The notes under the pieces are model-generated. The model saw nothing but the letters and a program-made list of their open reading frames with translations, searched no databases and was not told where the DNA came from. The position numbers were made by a program, and so were the translations under genes. A stretch of 64,000 nucleotides of DNA from Anaeramoeba flamelloides (Eukaryota; Metamonada; Anaeramoebidae). The stretch spans positions 6,758,001 to 6,822,000 of the forward strand of contig JANTQA010000057.1 of NCBI GenBank assembly GCA_027625915.1, written 5' to 3'. Positions 37,601-47,536 of this stretch are shown here, one piece after another (within the stretch, counting starts at the first letter, position 1; each line of letters starts with the position of its first letter).

Positions 37601-38302
37601 AATTATGCCCCAATCGGTGCATTCCACGTTTATTCAGATAACACTTTACACAACGCAATCGATTCCCTAATAACTGTAGTTATTTCTTTACCGCAATCTA
37701 CAATATTAAATAGATTAGATTTATATGAAACATTTATTTCCTTAATTGAAATTTTATCAAAGGAATTAATAGAATACCTGATCGAAAGAAATTCAAAACA
37801 ATTTATTTTGCTAATACAGTTAATCACTCAGGGATTTGCCATAACTCAAAATCAATTTATCTGTGACCGTTGCTGTATGACAATAGATTCAATTGTTGAG
37901 TTTTATTTTAAAATGTCGAATAACCAATATCTAAGAAATGAAAAAAAACTAAGATTGACACAAATTTTAAACAACCATTTTGAAAATAATCCTAATCTAT
38001 TAAAAGACATATTTAATTCTGTTTTTAATATTGTTATTTTTGAATCAAAATCAGAAAATTGGGCGATTTCCAAATTATTCTTATCTTTAATTCTTATTGA
38101 AAAAGATGAATTTTTACAAATTAAGCAATATCAAATTAATAAATTAGATAATGAAGAAGATAAAATTAAACTTGAACAAATCTTTGATAACCTTGTTGAT
38201 GGCATCGAAAATAATTTAGATCGCGCAAATAAAAGTAAATTTAGAAATAATTTAGAAAAATTTGTTAACGATACAAAAATATTCGATCTAAATGAAAAAT
38301 AA
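34700..38302 (+). CDS. XPO7: Exportin-7 (RanBP16/17 family)
   Basis: A karyopherin-beta nuclear transport receptor driven by RanGTP. 1200 residues, intronless; the family is about 1090. The N-terminus (LEELSINVYEST, ALNFLTKKSKGVTNYVQVSF) aligns with the importin-beta-like start of XPO7. LLAKCLSFDFLGSPYY followed by LPSCWANTIQSKDLLPLFFL is the characteristic XPO7 stretch (human NCLNFDFIGT, IPTSWRSAFL). All of it is expected to be HEAT-repeat helices. Extra length comes from Ser runs at residues about 471-482 and 787-817. The start ATG is preceded by CCAAA, and upstream frames are simple sequence. TAA stop. The 5' half uses many G/C-ending codons, the 3' quarter almost none. Confidence 0.93.
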   Translation: MEELNTLEELSINVYESTSQQIRNKSEETLIEFINSSDSISKILQFLDHTNCAYLQLYLSTQLRKIIIEKFAVFSDKDLDEIKLVALNFLTKKSKGVTNYVQVSFQRLLAIVVKLSWEPESSQQVIGVLTEVFFSDQDPALCLMGLKTYGILVEQFSQQITSAESLLQHRQRTISFRGQILLDIFRLGILSLESIATNYLLDQNETLNQQQNINGIEETLLLGTRALDLLAKCLSFDFLGSPYYLTQTTSDKFILQLPSCWANTIQSKDLLPLFFLLYQNVSKFRVKILQVLFFLSSIRTSIYTDEQLKMEFLSNLISGTLEVLLKYQYQNNNENENLSILQKYINENQEFDEKDEDYDQSIIHGLARIIYKIKLNYQMKPLTQTEQFLPWIEEIANLTFSCFEMKMLHNAENYFLEFWGKLSASLRYVRNQDVAKTLKRVVHEVLAKWINFVLETISKEDVKTTNTFNTDNNSSSSSSSSNNYKFEDNFDQDSFDLIFGSHSRPLSEESRFMITLEATTELGLCNYSETTKFLSILFKKAFDSYKKLMSTKAGHPKCGKTAAILSILVTLFGSFVGSKDRKLIHMSDKNSLNEAAECDARLASLVFNLLEWNDSFILQSRHDGYEILETSFLLFLDMFRRAYVSPSPNNRNVIYQRLYELTNIKNHIHLLKIFINKIINNLQIWSNSELILQRTLALFDKLTQPYCAGPQLLSVEKIDNLFINHTEFKFPFLDKYTENRSYRRKFYQIITTLLLLENDQKIIEQNFSVFVKPFEKIGKKILLLVQYSSSSSSSSLPSSSSLSSLSSSSLSLSSSTSTTNVKHQKYSKNDLKLILGLIKDLLGVVSATNNHRSYTLLFDWLYPDFFELFNEIILSFSNHSKIIIQILKLLSEISYNRYQRISFESWSPNGVYLVKVLIKIVYDFSSKLLQTIANNDDINFLSQLKDNNNVLKFLKLLLQILVRAMSGNYAPIGAFHVYSDNTLHNAIDSLITVVISLPQSTILNRLDLYETFISLIEILSKELIEYLIERNSKQFILLIQLITQGFAITQNQFICDRCCMTIDSIVEFYFKMSNNQYLRNEKKLRLTQILNNHFENNPNLLKDIFNSVFNIVIFESKSENWAISKLFLSLILIEKDEFLQIKQYQINKLDNEEDKIKLEQIFDNLVDGIENNLDRANKSKFRNNLEKFVNDTKIFDLNEK

Positions 38303-38754
38303 TCAATTTTTGTTTTTTTTTTTTAACTTTTTTATATTTTAAACTTAATGTGTTTATTTTATTTTCTATTATTTTCCTTTTATTATCATTATTGCCTTTT
38401 TTAAAAAATCTTATAAATAATATTAAGTAAATTAAATATGTTTTTAACACTCAAAATTGAGATGAAAAAGAAAAAGTATAAAAATTGTCTTTCAATTATA
38501 TTTTTTAAAAAGAATTTTTATAATTCTTATTACAATCGAAGAAGTGGAAATTACAGTCTAGATATATAAAATTTTACTTAAAATTGTGAATTGAAATTTA
38601 AACTTGATATCATATATTTAATGATTATTAATGGGGAGAGCATATCTAAATTATTTTCCTGATTAAATACTAAAAACAAAAAATTAAAAAGAAAAAAGAA
38701 AAAGAAAAAGAAATAGATTTATACGGATAAGAAACAATTTGCAAAAAATCAAAA

Positions 38755-39060
38755 AAAAATACAAACAATGCTATTTTTCATTAAGAGTACCCAAAAACAC
38801 TGCTAGGATACTTTTTTTTAATCTTAATTTAATTTGATAATTGATCATGAATGCTCATTTAGAGTTCGTTGATTAATTGTTATAATATCTTTTTTCTTTG
38901 ATCAAGTTTTTTTATAAACCTTTTGAAAATTTTTTGTGTTTGCTTATGAGATTTTATTTTCAAGGTACTCATACTTTTGTGTTCTGGTATCCTTAGTGTT
39001 AATAAGTTACCACTCTTATCTTTTTCCTTTGTAGCTCTTCTTCTCAATAAAAATCAATTC
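38755..39060 (-). repeat. Dispersed repeat family A, copy 2 (inverted)
   Basis: Its reverse complement follows copy 1 closely: ATTGAGAAGAAGAGC at the start, CATTCATGATCAATTATCAA in the middle, then GGGTACTCTTAAT and TTTTTTGATTTTTTGC. It is antisense to exportin-7. Confidence 0.7.
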
Positions 39061-41049
39061 CACATCCATAAAAAAAGAAAAATAATAAATATATATATTA
39101 TAGTTTCAAAAATTTTAAAAATATATATATGTTTTAATAGACGGAGACAATGTTTTTTTTTAAAGAATTTGTTTTAAAAAATAATAACATCTAAATTTGA
39201 TTAGAATATTGTTAAAACCAACTTTTGATTCACTATTTTGGTTCAGCAAATTACGAGAACCATTTGATAAAAATTGGAAAAAAATAAAAATAATTTCAAC
39301 ATTTTATTATTTTTTCATTTCTAAAATCAAATTAATTATAGGAATAGCCAAAATTGTAGGTGAGTGAGCTTGTTTTTTTGAAAATTTAAATAAATCAAGA
39401 AAACTATTTCATTTTTTGGAAAAATTGAAATTTCATTTATCTTTTTTTCTTAAAAAAATACAATACCTTTTTTTCTGTACCGATTGGAATACACACCACC
39501 ATAACAAAACAATTTTTAAAACCAAAACTGAAATTAAATTAATCTTTCTAAGGACTGTGAAAATAAATTTCCTATTTTTTTGTTATTTTCTTCAATCAAA
39601 ATAGGATAAAATCCAATTAATACCAATCAATCCAGGTTATAAATGGTTTTATTTCCAGTATATATTTGAAATTTTTAAAATCCACTTGGTAATAAATAAT
39701 CTCAAAAAGTAAAATCTCATTCATGAAAATTAGTACAAAAATCCGATCTCTATTCAAGAATTAATTTTTGAAAAGAAAATTTTACTTCAAAAAAAGTAAT
39801 TAAAGACGTTTTTCGATTCTTGCTCTAAACTAAATATCCCTTTCCCCTTGAGAATTTGAAATTTAAAGGGTAGTTTTCCAAAAAATTATTCAAAAAATAT
39901 ATGTCCCCACGACCCAAAAAACACTAAAAATGGAAAACTGATCAAATACTTTCCATTAATACAATTAAAAAAACAAAATGATACAATAAAAATAAATAAA
40001 GTTTCAATTTAGCACGACAAGAATAGCATAAAAATTGTAGTCACTTTTTTTCCTTACCAACACTTTGTTTTTTTGAAATTGTACCAAATTTTGAAAGGAA
40101 TTAGAAGATCACAATGCAACAACTTTCAATTTAACAGTTTTTACAAGTTAAACTTTTAAAAACATGTAATTTAAACAACTTTCCAATTTTTGGTTTTCAT
40201 AAAAAGAGTTTCAGGTTATTGAAAGTTTACAAATATTTTTCTTTTAGATAACTTTCAAAAATTTCAATTAAATTCCTAATGTTATCTTTTATTAATTATT
40301 ATTTTTATTCCTTTTTTGGCTTACAAAAGTTTGTATCAAGTATTTGAAATTTGAAACAATATGAAAGAATATCAGAGACTGAAATCTTGCAGACTGTCAG
40401 TCTGAAAGTTCAAAAAAGTCTTGAAAGTATTTGTATGGATTGTGCTATTCTTGTCGTGAGCTTTTTCTTGAAAACATTTTTTGCCAAAAACATTGAATTC
40501 AAACTTGAAATTATGTATATTTTTAGATACACTATCTTGTTTAAACTCATTTACAAAAACAAATTCTAAATTATGGGGAATTTTCTTTTCACAAAAGGCA
40601 CTAATTTGGTCCTCAAATGTTTTTTTTAGTTTTAAATGGTAAAATAAAAAAAAGTTAAACTAAAAGGATAAACTTTCTGGAAAAGTATTCTAATTTAATA
40701 TATTAACTTATTCTTTGATTTCAAACTTTTCTCAACCCCAATTTTTCAAAAAAAAATAAAAAAGTGCACAGTAATTCCAAAAAATATTTTCGATATTCAA
40801 AAGTTGAGAGTGTTTTTATTCTAAAAAAAATTATCACAGCGTTTAATTGAATTAAGTTATGTTCTTAATTTCGAAAAATATTAATCAGAAAAAAATAGTG
40901 CTTAATTTTATTAAGGACATATACCTTTTTATTTTTCGAAAAATTGTTGCATTTCAAGGTGTTTCCTTTGTCAGTACAAATCTATTTTGTATAAATATCT
41001 TATGATCAAAAAAACAAAGATTACCTAAACTTTTTTAACCTTTGTTAAA

Positions 41050-41260
41050 TTCAAATTTCGACAACAAATATACATTCAATTCCAAATTAATAGATTTTCA
41101 ATTCTATGTTTTCACAATAAGCAAAAAAGGTTCCAGTTTATTATCTTTGATTTTTTTTTCTTTATGAGTTTATTGATCAACAATTCACATTCAATTTTTA
41201 ATATTAACATAAGAGTCAATATTAATTTTGGTTTCAATTACTGGAAATTAGAAAAAAAAA
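41050..41260. repeat. 200-bp dispersed repeat (family E), copy 1
   Basis: Shares AGTTTATTGATCAACAATTC, AGAGTCAATATTAATTTTGG and ACTGGAAATTAGAAAAAA with the copy at 50960-51180, in the same order and orientation. Neither termini nor coding are visible. Confidence 0.6.
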
Positions 41261-41554
41261 AAAAAAACTGAATTTGTATCGAAAGTCATATTTTTCGGTT
41301 CTTCAAATTAAAAGTTTATATTAAAAAAAAAATCTTCGTATTAAAAAATATCTTTAAACTACGATTTTATTTGATAAAAATTATTGGACCAATAAATTGG
41401 TAACATACTATAAATGATGGGTTCTTAAAAATAAGTGGGCAAAGTATAATAATATTAAAGTTGGGATTACTTCTGATTATGTTATTCTATTATTATGATT
41501 TCGTGGGGTAAATAATTTCAAAGATGAAATAAATATATGCATATTAGATATGAA

Positions 41555-42661
41555 TTATTTTTCGTCTTGGGAAATGTTTTGAAATTTATATTTTTCAAAT
41601 TCTGTCATAACTTTTAGTATTTCGTTATCAATATCATCCGTCATAAACAAAATTTCAATATTTTTTTCATTATATTTTGCAATTAAATTATTTTTTTTTA
41701 AAGATTCAAGTGACTCTCCAATAATATAATAAATTATCTCTGGATTTTGATTTTTAATGGATCTATTAATATAACTTTGCAATGAAATCATTTTTTCTGT
41801 ATTATAGGAACTATAATATCTAAGCAATTTTTGAAATTTTTTGGAATATACTTGATCATTCAACAATCCTAATTTGATATTAATTGAATTTGATTGATAA
41901 AATTTTAAATATTTCTCTTCGTCATTTTTTATCATTTTCTCAAAGATGACATGAATATTTCTTCTGCAATACTTTGTATATATGTTATTACATCGGTCCC
42001 ATTTTGTTTCCGGATCTATTGGGGAATCTTCATGACCAATAACACCACAAACGTAATTTAAATATTTTGGTAATTGAAAATTTTTTTTATTCATTAATAA
42101 TTTATTATTATAAAGATAAAATATTCTTTTGTTATTATTTGTATTCTTAAGATTATCATAGCTAATATATATAATCATCCTAAGTTCAAAGGATCCTTCA
42201 ACTTTGTATATTTGAGCACCAAAATATTGATCTGAATCTTGAGTTATACTACCATATACCTTTTGATACTCTTCTTCAGTAATCTCCTTATAGTTCTTAT
42301 GCCATATAGGAATTACACGATTTATTTGATGAAAGCTTTGACTGTTCTTTTCTATCATGTTAGATTTGAAATTTGAGATTTCATTATTATTAGATAATAA
42401 ACTAATTGGGTGTACGACCATTTGGCATTTTTTTTGAATAGTTTCTTTTAGATATTCATGAGAGAGTACATTCTTATATTGCTCTTTGATTTGAAGAATA
42501 AATGCTGTTCCTCTTTCCATATCTTCAGCATACTCTTTTATTTCAGAGTGTTGTTGTATGCTTAATTCAGTCATTAATCTTTTGTATTGGAAACAAAAAG
42601 GAAGTTGAAATAAAAAAATAAATTGAAGAAAAGTATTAGAGACATTTGTCAGTGGATTCAT
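41555..42661 (-). CDS. HSP90-like reading frame lacking the ATPase domain
   Basis: 368 open codons matching the HSP90 middle domain. In order: ERGTAFILQIKEQYKNVL (family ERGTKVILHLKEDQ), EEEYQKVYGSITQDSDQYFG (EEYGEFYKSLTNDWEDHLA), VEGSFELRMIIYIS, LPKYLNYVCGVIGHEDSPID, KFYQSNSINIKLGL, LLRYYSSYNTEKMISLQSYI, PEIIYYIIGES. It then stops after EFEKYKFQNISQDEK, equivalent to EFDGK-L. The N-terminal ATP-binding domain, the C-terminal dimerisation domain and MEEVD are absent. The catalytic-loop region (normally LNISREMLQ) is replaced by unrelated sequence. It is therefore either a decaying paralogue or a very divergent truncated one; the frame is still open. The first 30 residues, hydrophobic and without homology, may not be real. 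A TACAAAAG acceptor-like site lies just before the MTEL codons. Confidence 0.75.
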   Translation of the reverse strand: MNPLTNVSNTFLQFIFLFQLPFCFQYKRLMTELSIQQHSEIKEYAEDMERGTAFILQIKEQYKNVLSHEYLKETIQKKCQMVVHPISLLSNNNEISNFKSNMIEKNSQSFHQINRVIPIWHKNYKEITEEEYQKVYGSITQDSDQYFGAQIYKVEGSFELRMIIYISYDNLKNTNNNKRIFYLYNNKLLMNKKNFQLPKYLNYVCGVIGHEDSPIDPETKWDRCNNIYTKYCRRNIHVIFEKMIKNDEEKYLKFYQSNSINIKLGLLNDQVYSKKFQKLLRYYSSYNTEKMISLQSYINRSIKNQNPEIIYYIIGESLESLKKNNLIAKYNEKNIEILFMTDDIDNEILKVMTEFEKYKFQNISQDEK

Positions 42662-43753
42662 TCTAATTAAAAAACTATAATGTACAAAATATTTTTTTGA
42701 TACAATTTCTTGTGATTATTTTTATGTGAAGAAAAAAATATAAAATCGCTGATGATATATATTTTCTCACTTATAAATTTTGAATTTAATTTTTTTTGTT
42801 TTTTAGATCAAAATCAATATTGAGTAAAAACAAACATTATGTTTGACCTTCTCATAAATAATAGTGAAATATAGGATTTTTGACTTAATTTTCTTTTATA
42901 AAATTAAAGTAAAGTACATATAGACACTAACCTGTAAAAAATAAAATTAATGAATATATGTTCGACAAAACTACTACTTTTATTAATCCTTCATTCTTGT
43001 TAATAAATAAGTTTATTCACAATATAATCAAAATTACAGTGTTTTTTAAAAATCTTGGGGCTATTGTATTATATTATTGTTATTAGTACCATCTTTTTTA
43101 AAAGTCTCTAATCGAGAAAAAAAGGTGTTTTTTCGAGGGATAAAGAATTCCAAATAAACGGGAATATGATTTTTAGTTTAATTCAACTTGGAAATATTTA
43201 CTTTGATAGATAATAACTAATAGTTTTGAAAATGCTGTACTCATCTAATAAAACTGAAATAGAGAAAAAAAAATCCTTGTGATAATTTTTGAAAGTGTGC
43301 GTAGAGTGTCGTCAAGTGCCTAGGTTTTCTTGTTTTTTTTTGTTATATTTGGAAAATCTTTAGCTTTTCCTTAAGTTTTTTTTACTTTTTGAAATAAACA
43401 GAAAATTTTAATAAATTTTCGGTTTATTTCAAAAATTCAAAAAAAAAAAAAATATTGAATTTACAAATAAACAGAAAACCCAAAAAAAAACCTAGAAAAC
43501 TCCACAAATAAAATAGAAAACCTCAAAAAAACCTAGAACACTTCACAAATAAACAGAAAACTCAAGAAAAGCTAATGGGTGTTTTTTTTTTTAATTTAAG
43601 AAATAAACAGAAAATTTACTAAATTTTATTTTAAATTAAAAAACGCCTAAAGACAAAAAATATTTAAAATTGAGAGGCTCAACTTTCATTTTAAAATTAA
43701 GAAATTTCACAAATTATCTAAATAGATATATAATATGTTTATGATAAAAATAA
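42662..43753. other. Non-coding, with hairpin-rich repeat cluster 2 (43290-43690)
   Basis: 42662-43290 shows nothing recognisable, including no HSP90 N-terminal exon. From 43290 on, the same hairpin modules as at 23430-24320 appear: GTAGAGTGTCGTCAAGTGCC, a perfect-looking stem GAAATAAAC...GTTTATTTC at 43393-43432, and CTCAAAAAAACCTAGAACAC. Confidence 0.6.
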
Positions 43754-44056
43754 ATTAAAACAAAATTCTGCAACTTATGTAAAAATCATTCTAATCTGGA
43801 AATAATAGAAGATATCGATCATTTTCTTTGGGACTGTCATCCTTATAAAGAAAAAAATCGAAAAATTTGGATTAAGGAATTAATTCAAATAAACAAAAAT
43901 AATAAGCAATTCAAGAATAATACTCTTGATATTATTCAAAACAAAGACTCATTATTTAGTTTATCATTAGTTAATGATAAAGAAATTTATTACTCTTTAT
44001 TAAAATTTCTCAACAAAAATTTAGAAATTAGGGAAGGTGCCGTAGAGTGCTGTTAA
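43754..44056 (+). mobile_element. LINE (non-LTR retrotransposon) 3' coding end, best copy
   Basis: About 100 open codons reading KFCNLCKNHSNLEIIEDIDH, FLWDCHPYKEKNRKIWIKEL and, at the end, YYSLLKFLNKNLEIREG. CxxC...H...C at the C-terminus is the post-reverse-transcriptase zinc knuckle of non-LTR elements. The reverse transcriptase and endonuclease are missing, so this is a 5'-truncated copy. Three more degraded tails of the same element lie at about 1877, 22800 and 52010. Confidence 0.8.
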
Positions 44057-44235
44057 GTACCTGTTTTTTTTTAATTTTTGGAATGTAAAGAAAATTAAAT
44101 AAATTTTCTTTACATTTCAAAAAGTAAAAAAAAACTAACGGCGCTTTTACAGAATTCAAAAGAATAGAGTAAAATCAATGATTTTTGTCCATTTCTTTTA
44201 AATTTACCAATGATAAACTAAACGGCTGTAAGAGG
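44035..44235. repeat. Hairpin-rich repeat cluster 3
   Basis: Follows directly on the LINE frame. Contains GTAGAGTGCTGTTAAGTACC, a stem GAAAATT...AATTTTC at about 44090-44115, an ATTCAAAAGAAT half-palindrome and GAGGAAACTAATTTCCTC at 44232-44249. Because it follows the LINE end, this module may be the LINE's 3' untranslated region. Confidence 0.55.
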
Positions 44236-44263
44236 AAACTAATTTCCTCCCTTCAAAAAAAAA

Positions 44264-44592
44264 AAAAAATAGAGTTTTTGCAATTTTAGAGATAAATAAA
44301 AAGTTTCATGTGGTTACCCACAATTTAGTTATAGTAAATATAATATCTGATTATCTTAATAGACTAATAATAATTTTTATCAAAAAATGGTTTGGTAAAT
44401 ACCAATCTTTCAAATCTAAAAAAAAAATCATTTTTCAAGCAAACTATTAGTATTCACCAAACGATTTTATCTCGAAAATCCCTTTGAGCTCAAAAATCAA
44501 AATGGGGGTTTCTTTTACTATTACCTAAGTGTGGATAAATGCATGGAACTCTTTATTTATCTCTAAAATTGTAAAAAAAACTCTATTTTTTT
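44264..44592. mobile_element. About 330-bp MITE with 55-bp terminal inverted repeats
   Basis: The left arm AATAGAGTTTTTGCAATTTT then AGAGATAAATAAAAAGTT is matched by the inverted right arm AATAGAGTTTTTTTTACAAT, TTTAGAGATAAATAAAGAGT. The match continues to TTACCCACA / TTATCCACAC. The interior is non-coding. The exact ends lie in A/T runs, so the target duplication cannot be called. Confidence 0.8.
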
Positions 44593-44649
44593 ATAACAAT
44601 ATTTATTTACACTTGAGTGGTAAAAAATCAAAAAAAAAACAACCAATGA

Positions 44650-45500
44650 GATCTTTAATTAAGAGCACCCAAAATCACAACCACAATACTTTTGGTTAAT
44701 TTAATTTCGTTTAATTTGTTAATTAATCATGAACGTTCTTTTGGAGTTGGTTATATAATTGTCGTAATTTCTTTTTTTCTTTTTGATCTAAACCCCAATT
44801 CAAAATTTTTAACACACCAAAATTCGATTTGTGAAAAAAAAAACTTATTTAATCAATTCAAGAAGATTTATCAAATTAGAACCATTCACTAATTGAAACG
44901 TTAACACTTTTTTATAAATTACAATACTCACAAAACAATAAATAAATAATTATCAATACAAATAAATCATCAGTGTGTTAAAAAATTTTGGAGAGAGCAA
45001 AAACAAAAAAATACATTGGTAAATATGTTGAAATTCTATTAGGAATATTGATCGATCAAATGGTTAGATACTACCAACTAATTTTATTTGAGTTCTTCTA
45101 TTTTGAACAACTCAACTTTAACCTAATATCGAGGGTTGAAAAAAAATTTTGATCCAACCAAACAAATTACGTAATTCAAACAATGAAATGAAAAGAAAAA
45201 CTAAAAGATGAAAAAATGATTTTCTTATTTTACAAAAATAAAAATTATCTCCAATTTCAATGAAATTGTATTATTGTGGTTGTTTGGAATGTTTTAGCTG
45301 TGTGGAAAATTTTGAATTTTAGTTTAATTTGTTTTAAACTCGTGATGTTTTTTTATCTTTTCTTTTTCCTTTTTATTTCCGACTAACTCACACTTTTCGT
45401 TTTTTAGTGTCTCAGTATTAGCAAGTAACCACTTCATTTTTTGATTTGTAACTCTTCTTTACGATATAAAGAAAGATTCAGCCAGGGAAAAAATGATAAA
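44650..45500 (-). repeat. Dispersed repeat family A, copy 3, split by a family B element
   Basis: On the minus strand the first part (about 45500-45340) matches copy 1 from CCTGGCTGAATCTTTC through TTACTTGCTAATACTGAG. The second part (about 44785-44650) resumes at AAAGAAATTACGACAATT and runs through GTTCATGATTAATTAACAAA to GGGTGCTCTTAATT. Between them sits the 44788-45329 element. Copy 1 at 1428 is uninterrupted at the same point. Confidence 0.75.
44788..45329 (-). mobile_element. TIR repeat family B, copy 2, inserted into repeat A
   Basis: About 540 bp with inverted ends TAAACTAAAATTCAAAATTT and TAAACCCCAATTCAAAATTT. Colinear with 58451-59014: TGTTTTGTGAGTATT, TTAGTGAATGGTTCTAATTT and TTCTTGAATTGATTAAA are shared in order. 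Non-coding. Confidence 0.8.
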
Positions 45501-45743
45501 AAAAACAAAAAAAAGGTGTGAGTGAATGTATCTGGAACAAAAGACGATGAAGATCTTTTTTTTTATTATTCCAAGAAAATTTGTTAGTGTTAGCGAGCTG
45601 CCAAAATTAATTTATAGTTTTAACTGTGGTCTCGTTACTGAACTCAACTCTTCTTATTCATCAAAACCAATTCCTTGGGTTCTTTTGATCAATATTAAAA
45701 TGAAGAACATCGAAATGGAAAAATGGAACATGGAAAAACTTAC

Positions 45744-46228
45744 GCTTTGCCTTCTTGTGTTTTGGTAATAATGAGTAATTTGTCACAAACAACAAATAAG
45801 GGAAAAAAAGTGTTATTCTTAATCTCGTTATCAGCTTCGTTCGAATTGTCAATTTCACCTTCATTTTCTCTTTGGAGGTTGGTTGTTGTAAAAGTGCTAT
45901 AAATATCATTAACCAGTTTTCCCAATTCATTTTTGTTTAAGCCAATTCCCTAAAATAAGATTTTTAAAAGCAGAGAAAATAATTGTTTGGAAGTGAAATT
46001 TAGAATAGGCTCAGCGAAAACAAACCAAAATAACAAAAAAATTTCAAATTTCTTGAGTACAGAATCAATAATAGCAATTGAACCTTCGTTCGAGTTTGGG
46101 AGAATTTTGATACAGTAAGAATCTAATCTTTCTAAATTCAGTTTTTGGTAGTCTTGGTAATGCGATTTGTTGATTGACTCAAATGAGTTCTGAATCAAAT
46201 TTACAAGAAATTGTTGAGCGGTTTCCAT
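45744..46228 (-). CDS. Unidentified small spliced gene (at least two exons, 3' end unresolved)
   Basis: Exon 1 starts at the ATG at 46228 (METAQQFLVNLIQNSF, then YQDYQKLNLERLDSYCIKIL) in visibly GC-richer sequence. Exon 2 (45744-45949) follows acceptor TTATTTTAG and reads GIGLNKNELGKLVNDIYSTF, ending at a strong donor GC|GTAAGT. The exon 1 donor is uncertain: GTACTC at 46060 (111-bp intron) or GTTTTC at 46021 (72 bp); both are phase 0. At least one further exon is needed to supply a stop. In the right phase, the only downstream frame I see is the repeat A piece near 45470, which may be coincidence. I recognise no family; the protein looks helical and acidic. Confidence 0.5.
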
Positions 46229-47536
46229 TTGGTAGAGTTTCAAAAGATTATTAAGTAGAAAAAAAATGAATCTAACTTGAGATTTCAAAAGCAAAAGGAA
46301 AGAATTCAGATTATTTTCTTACACAATTAGCTTAAGGGTACTGTACCAGATTTATCAAATAGTCTCAACACCTTTTGATCCAACATCATTTAAATTGTTA
46401 AGTTAGGATCTTAAAATATTCTCCAATTATGATCCAAAAATCTGTTGAGTGTAATTTTTTGTGGAAAAATGAACAAGAAATTTTTGAGACAATTAAACTC
46501 AAACACCTTGTTAAGAAACGTTAAAAAAGAAAAATAAAAATAATCTCGATTTTCTACTGAAAAAATTGACCATCCTTTGAAATATTTTCAAAACAACCCT
46601 AACTTTAACAGATCACATTGTCTATGATTATTGAGTATTGAATTAAGTTGGATGTTCTATTGTCTCCATAAATCTGATTAATTCCGACAAAAGAGTTGTC
46701 GATTTGTCGAAATTTTTTTGGTTTTGATTCTTTTTGTTTTTTTTTTCAAAAATTGAAGTTCACAGCAACTCTTTTAGGATAATATTTACTCGATTTGTTT
46801 TTTGAACAGAATCTCTTGAGCCAAATACTCAAAACATCTTTTTTTTTTTAATGTTAGATTTTTTTAGTTTATCTTGTTAATCTCAAAACTTATTTGTGAG
46901 TCTCAAAATAAATTGTTTCTGAGGTGGTGTGGTAAAGCTTTTTAGGAATTTAACAAGAAAGGATCTCAGGGAAGTTAAATTTGCAATAATTAGTCAGTTT
47001 TTTTTATTTTTAAAAGAAACTTTGGTGCGTCATTGATAAAAATAAATCCACTTTTTGGGAAATCGGATTTTTAGTGGATTTGATCCAACACCAAACCCAT
47101 TCCAGTGCTTTTTATCAAAAGATATCTTTCTTTGAAAAAAAATAGGATAAGTTATCAAAAAATGCAAATTTCCTACATTTGGAACATTGAGAAGATGATT
47201 TTAAAACCCTATTAGTTGACTTCCTTAGTTTATAAAAAAACATAAGAAAATTCATGACAGGATTTTAAAAATTATTTTCCAATATTTCAAAGAAGAAAAA
47301 AGCAAATTTTTTCCAATTCCTCTTTTTCATTTATATCAATCACAGAACCCAAGAAATCACAGAAATCACAGAAATCATAGATATCACAGAATCTAGAAAC
47401 AGACATTTTAAAGGATAAATTTTTCAATTTTTACTTTTTAGATCTAACTGGAAAAAAATTTGTAAGATTTACCAACACCTAAATACCGATTAGAACACCT
47501 ATAAAACTGGTTTTCATTTTGAAAATTAATTCTTAA
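46229..47536. other. Non-coding stretch
   Basis: AT-rich, no supported gene. A short tandem array of AATCACAGA-like units lies at 47350-47395; a related one lies at 830-880 in the USP intron. Confidence 0.5.

Larger units (their letters stand above)
38303..41554. other. Non-coding stretch downstream of exportin-7
   Basis: Holds repeat A copy 2 (about 38755-39060) and one copy of a 200-bp repeat at about 41050-41260 that recurs at 50960-51180. Reading frames here (38977, 39416, 40351) are short, A/T-driven and carry no motif. Confidence 0.5.

Noticed and set aside
47350-47395. Repeated AATCACAGA units, considered as a CRISPR-like array
   Set aside because: Units are about 10 bp with no spacers; an ordinary short tandem repeat in a eukaryotic genome.
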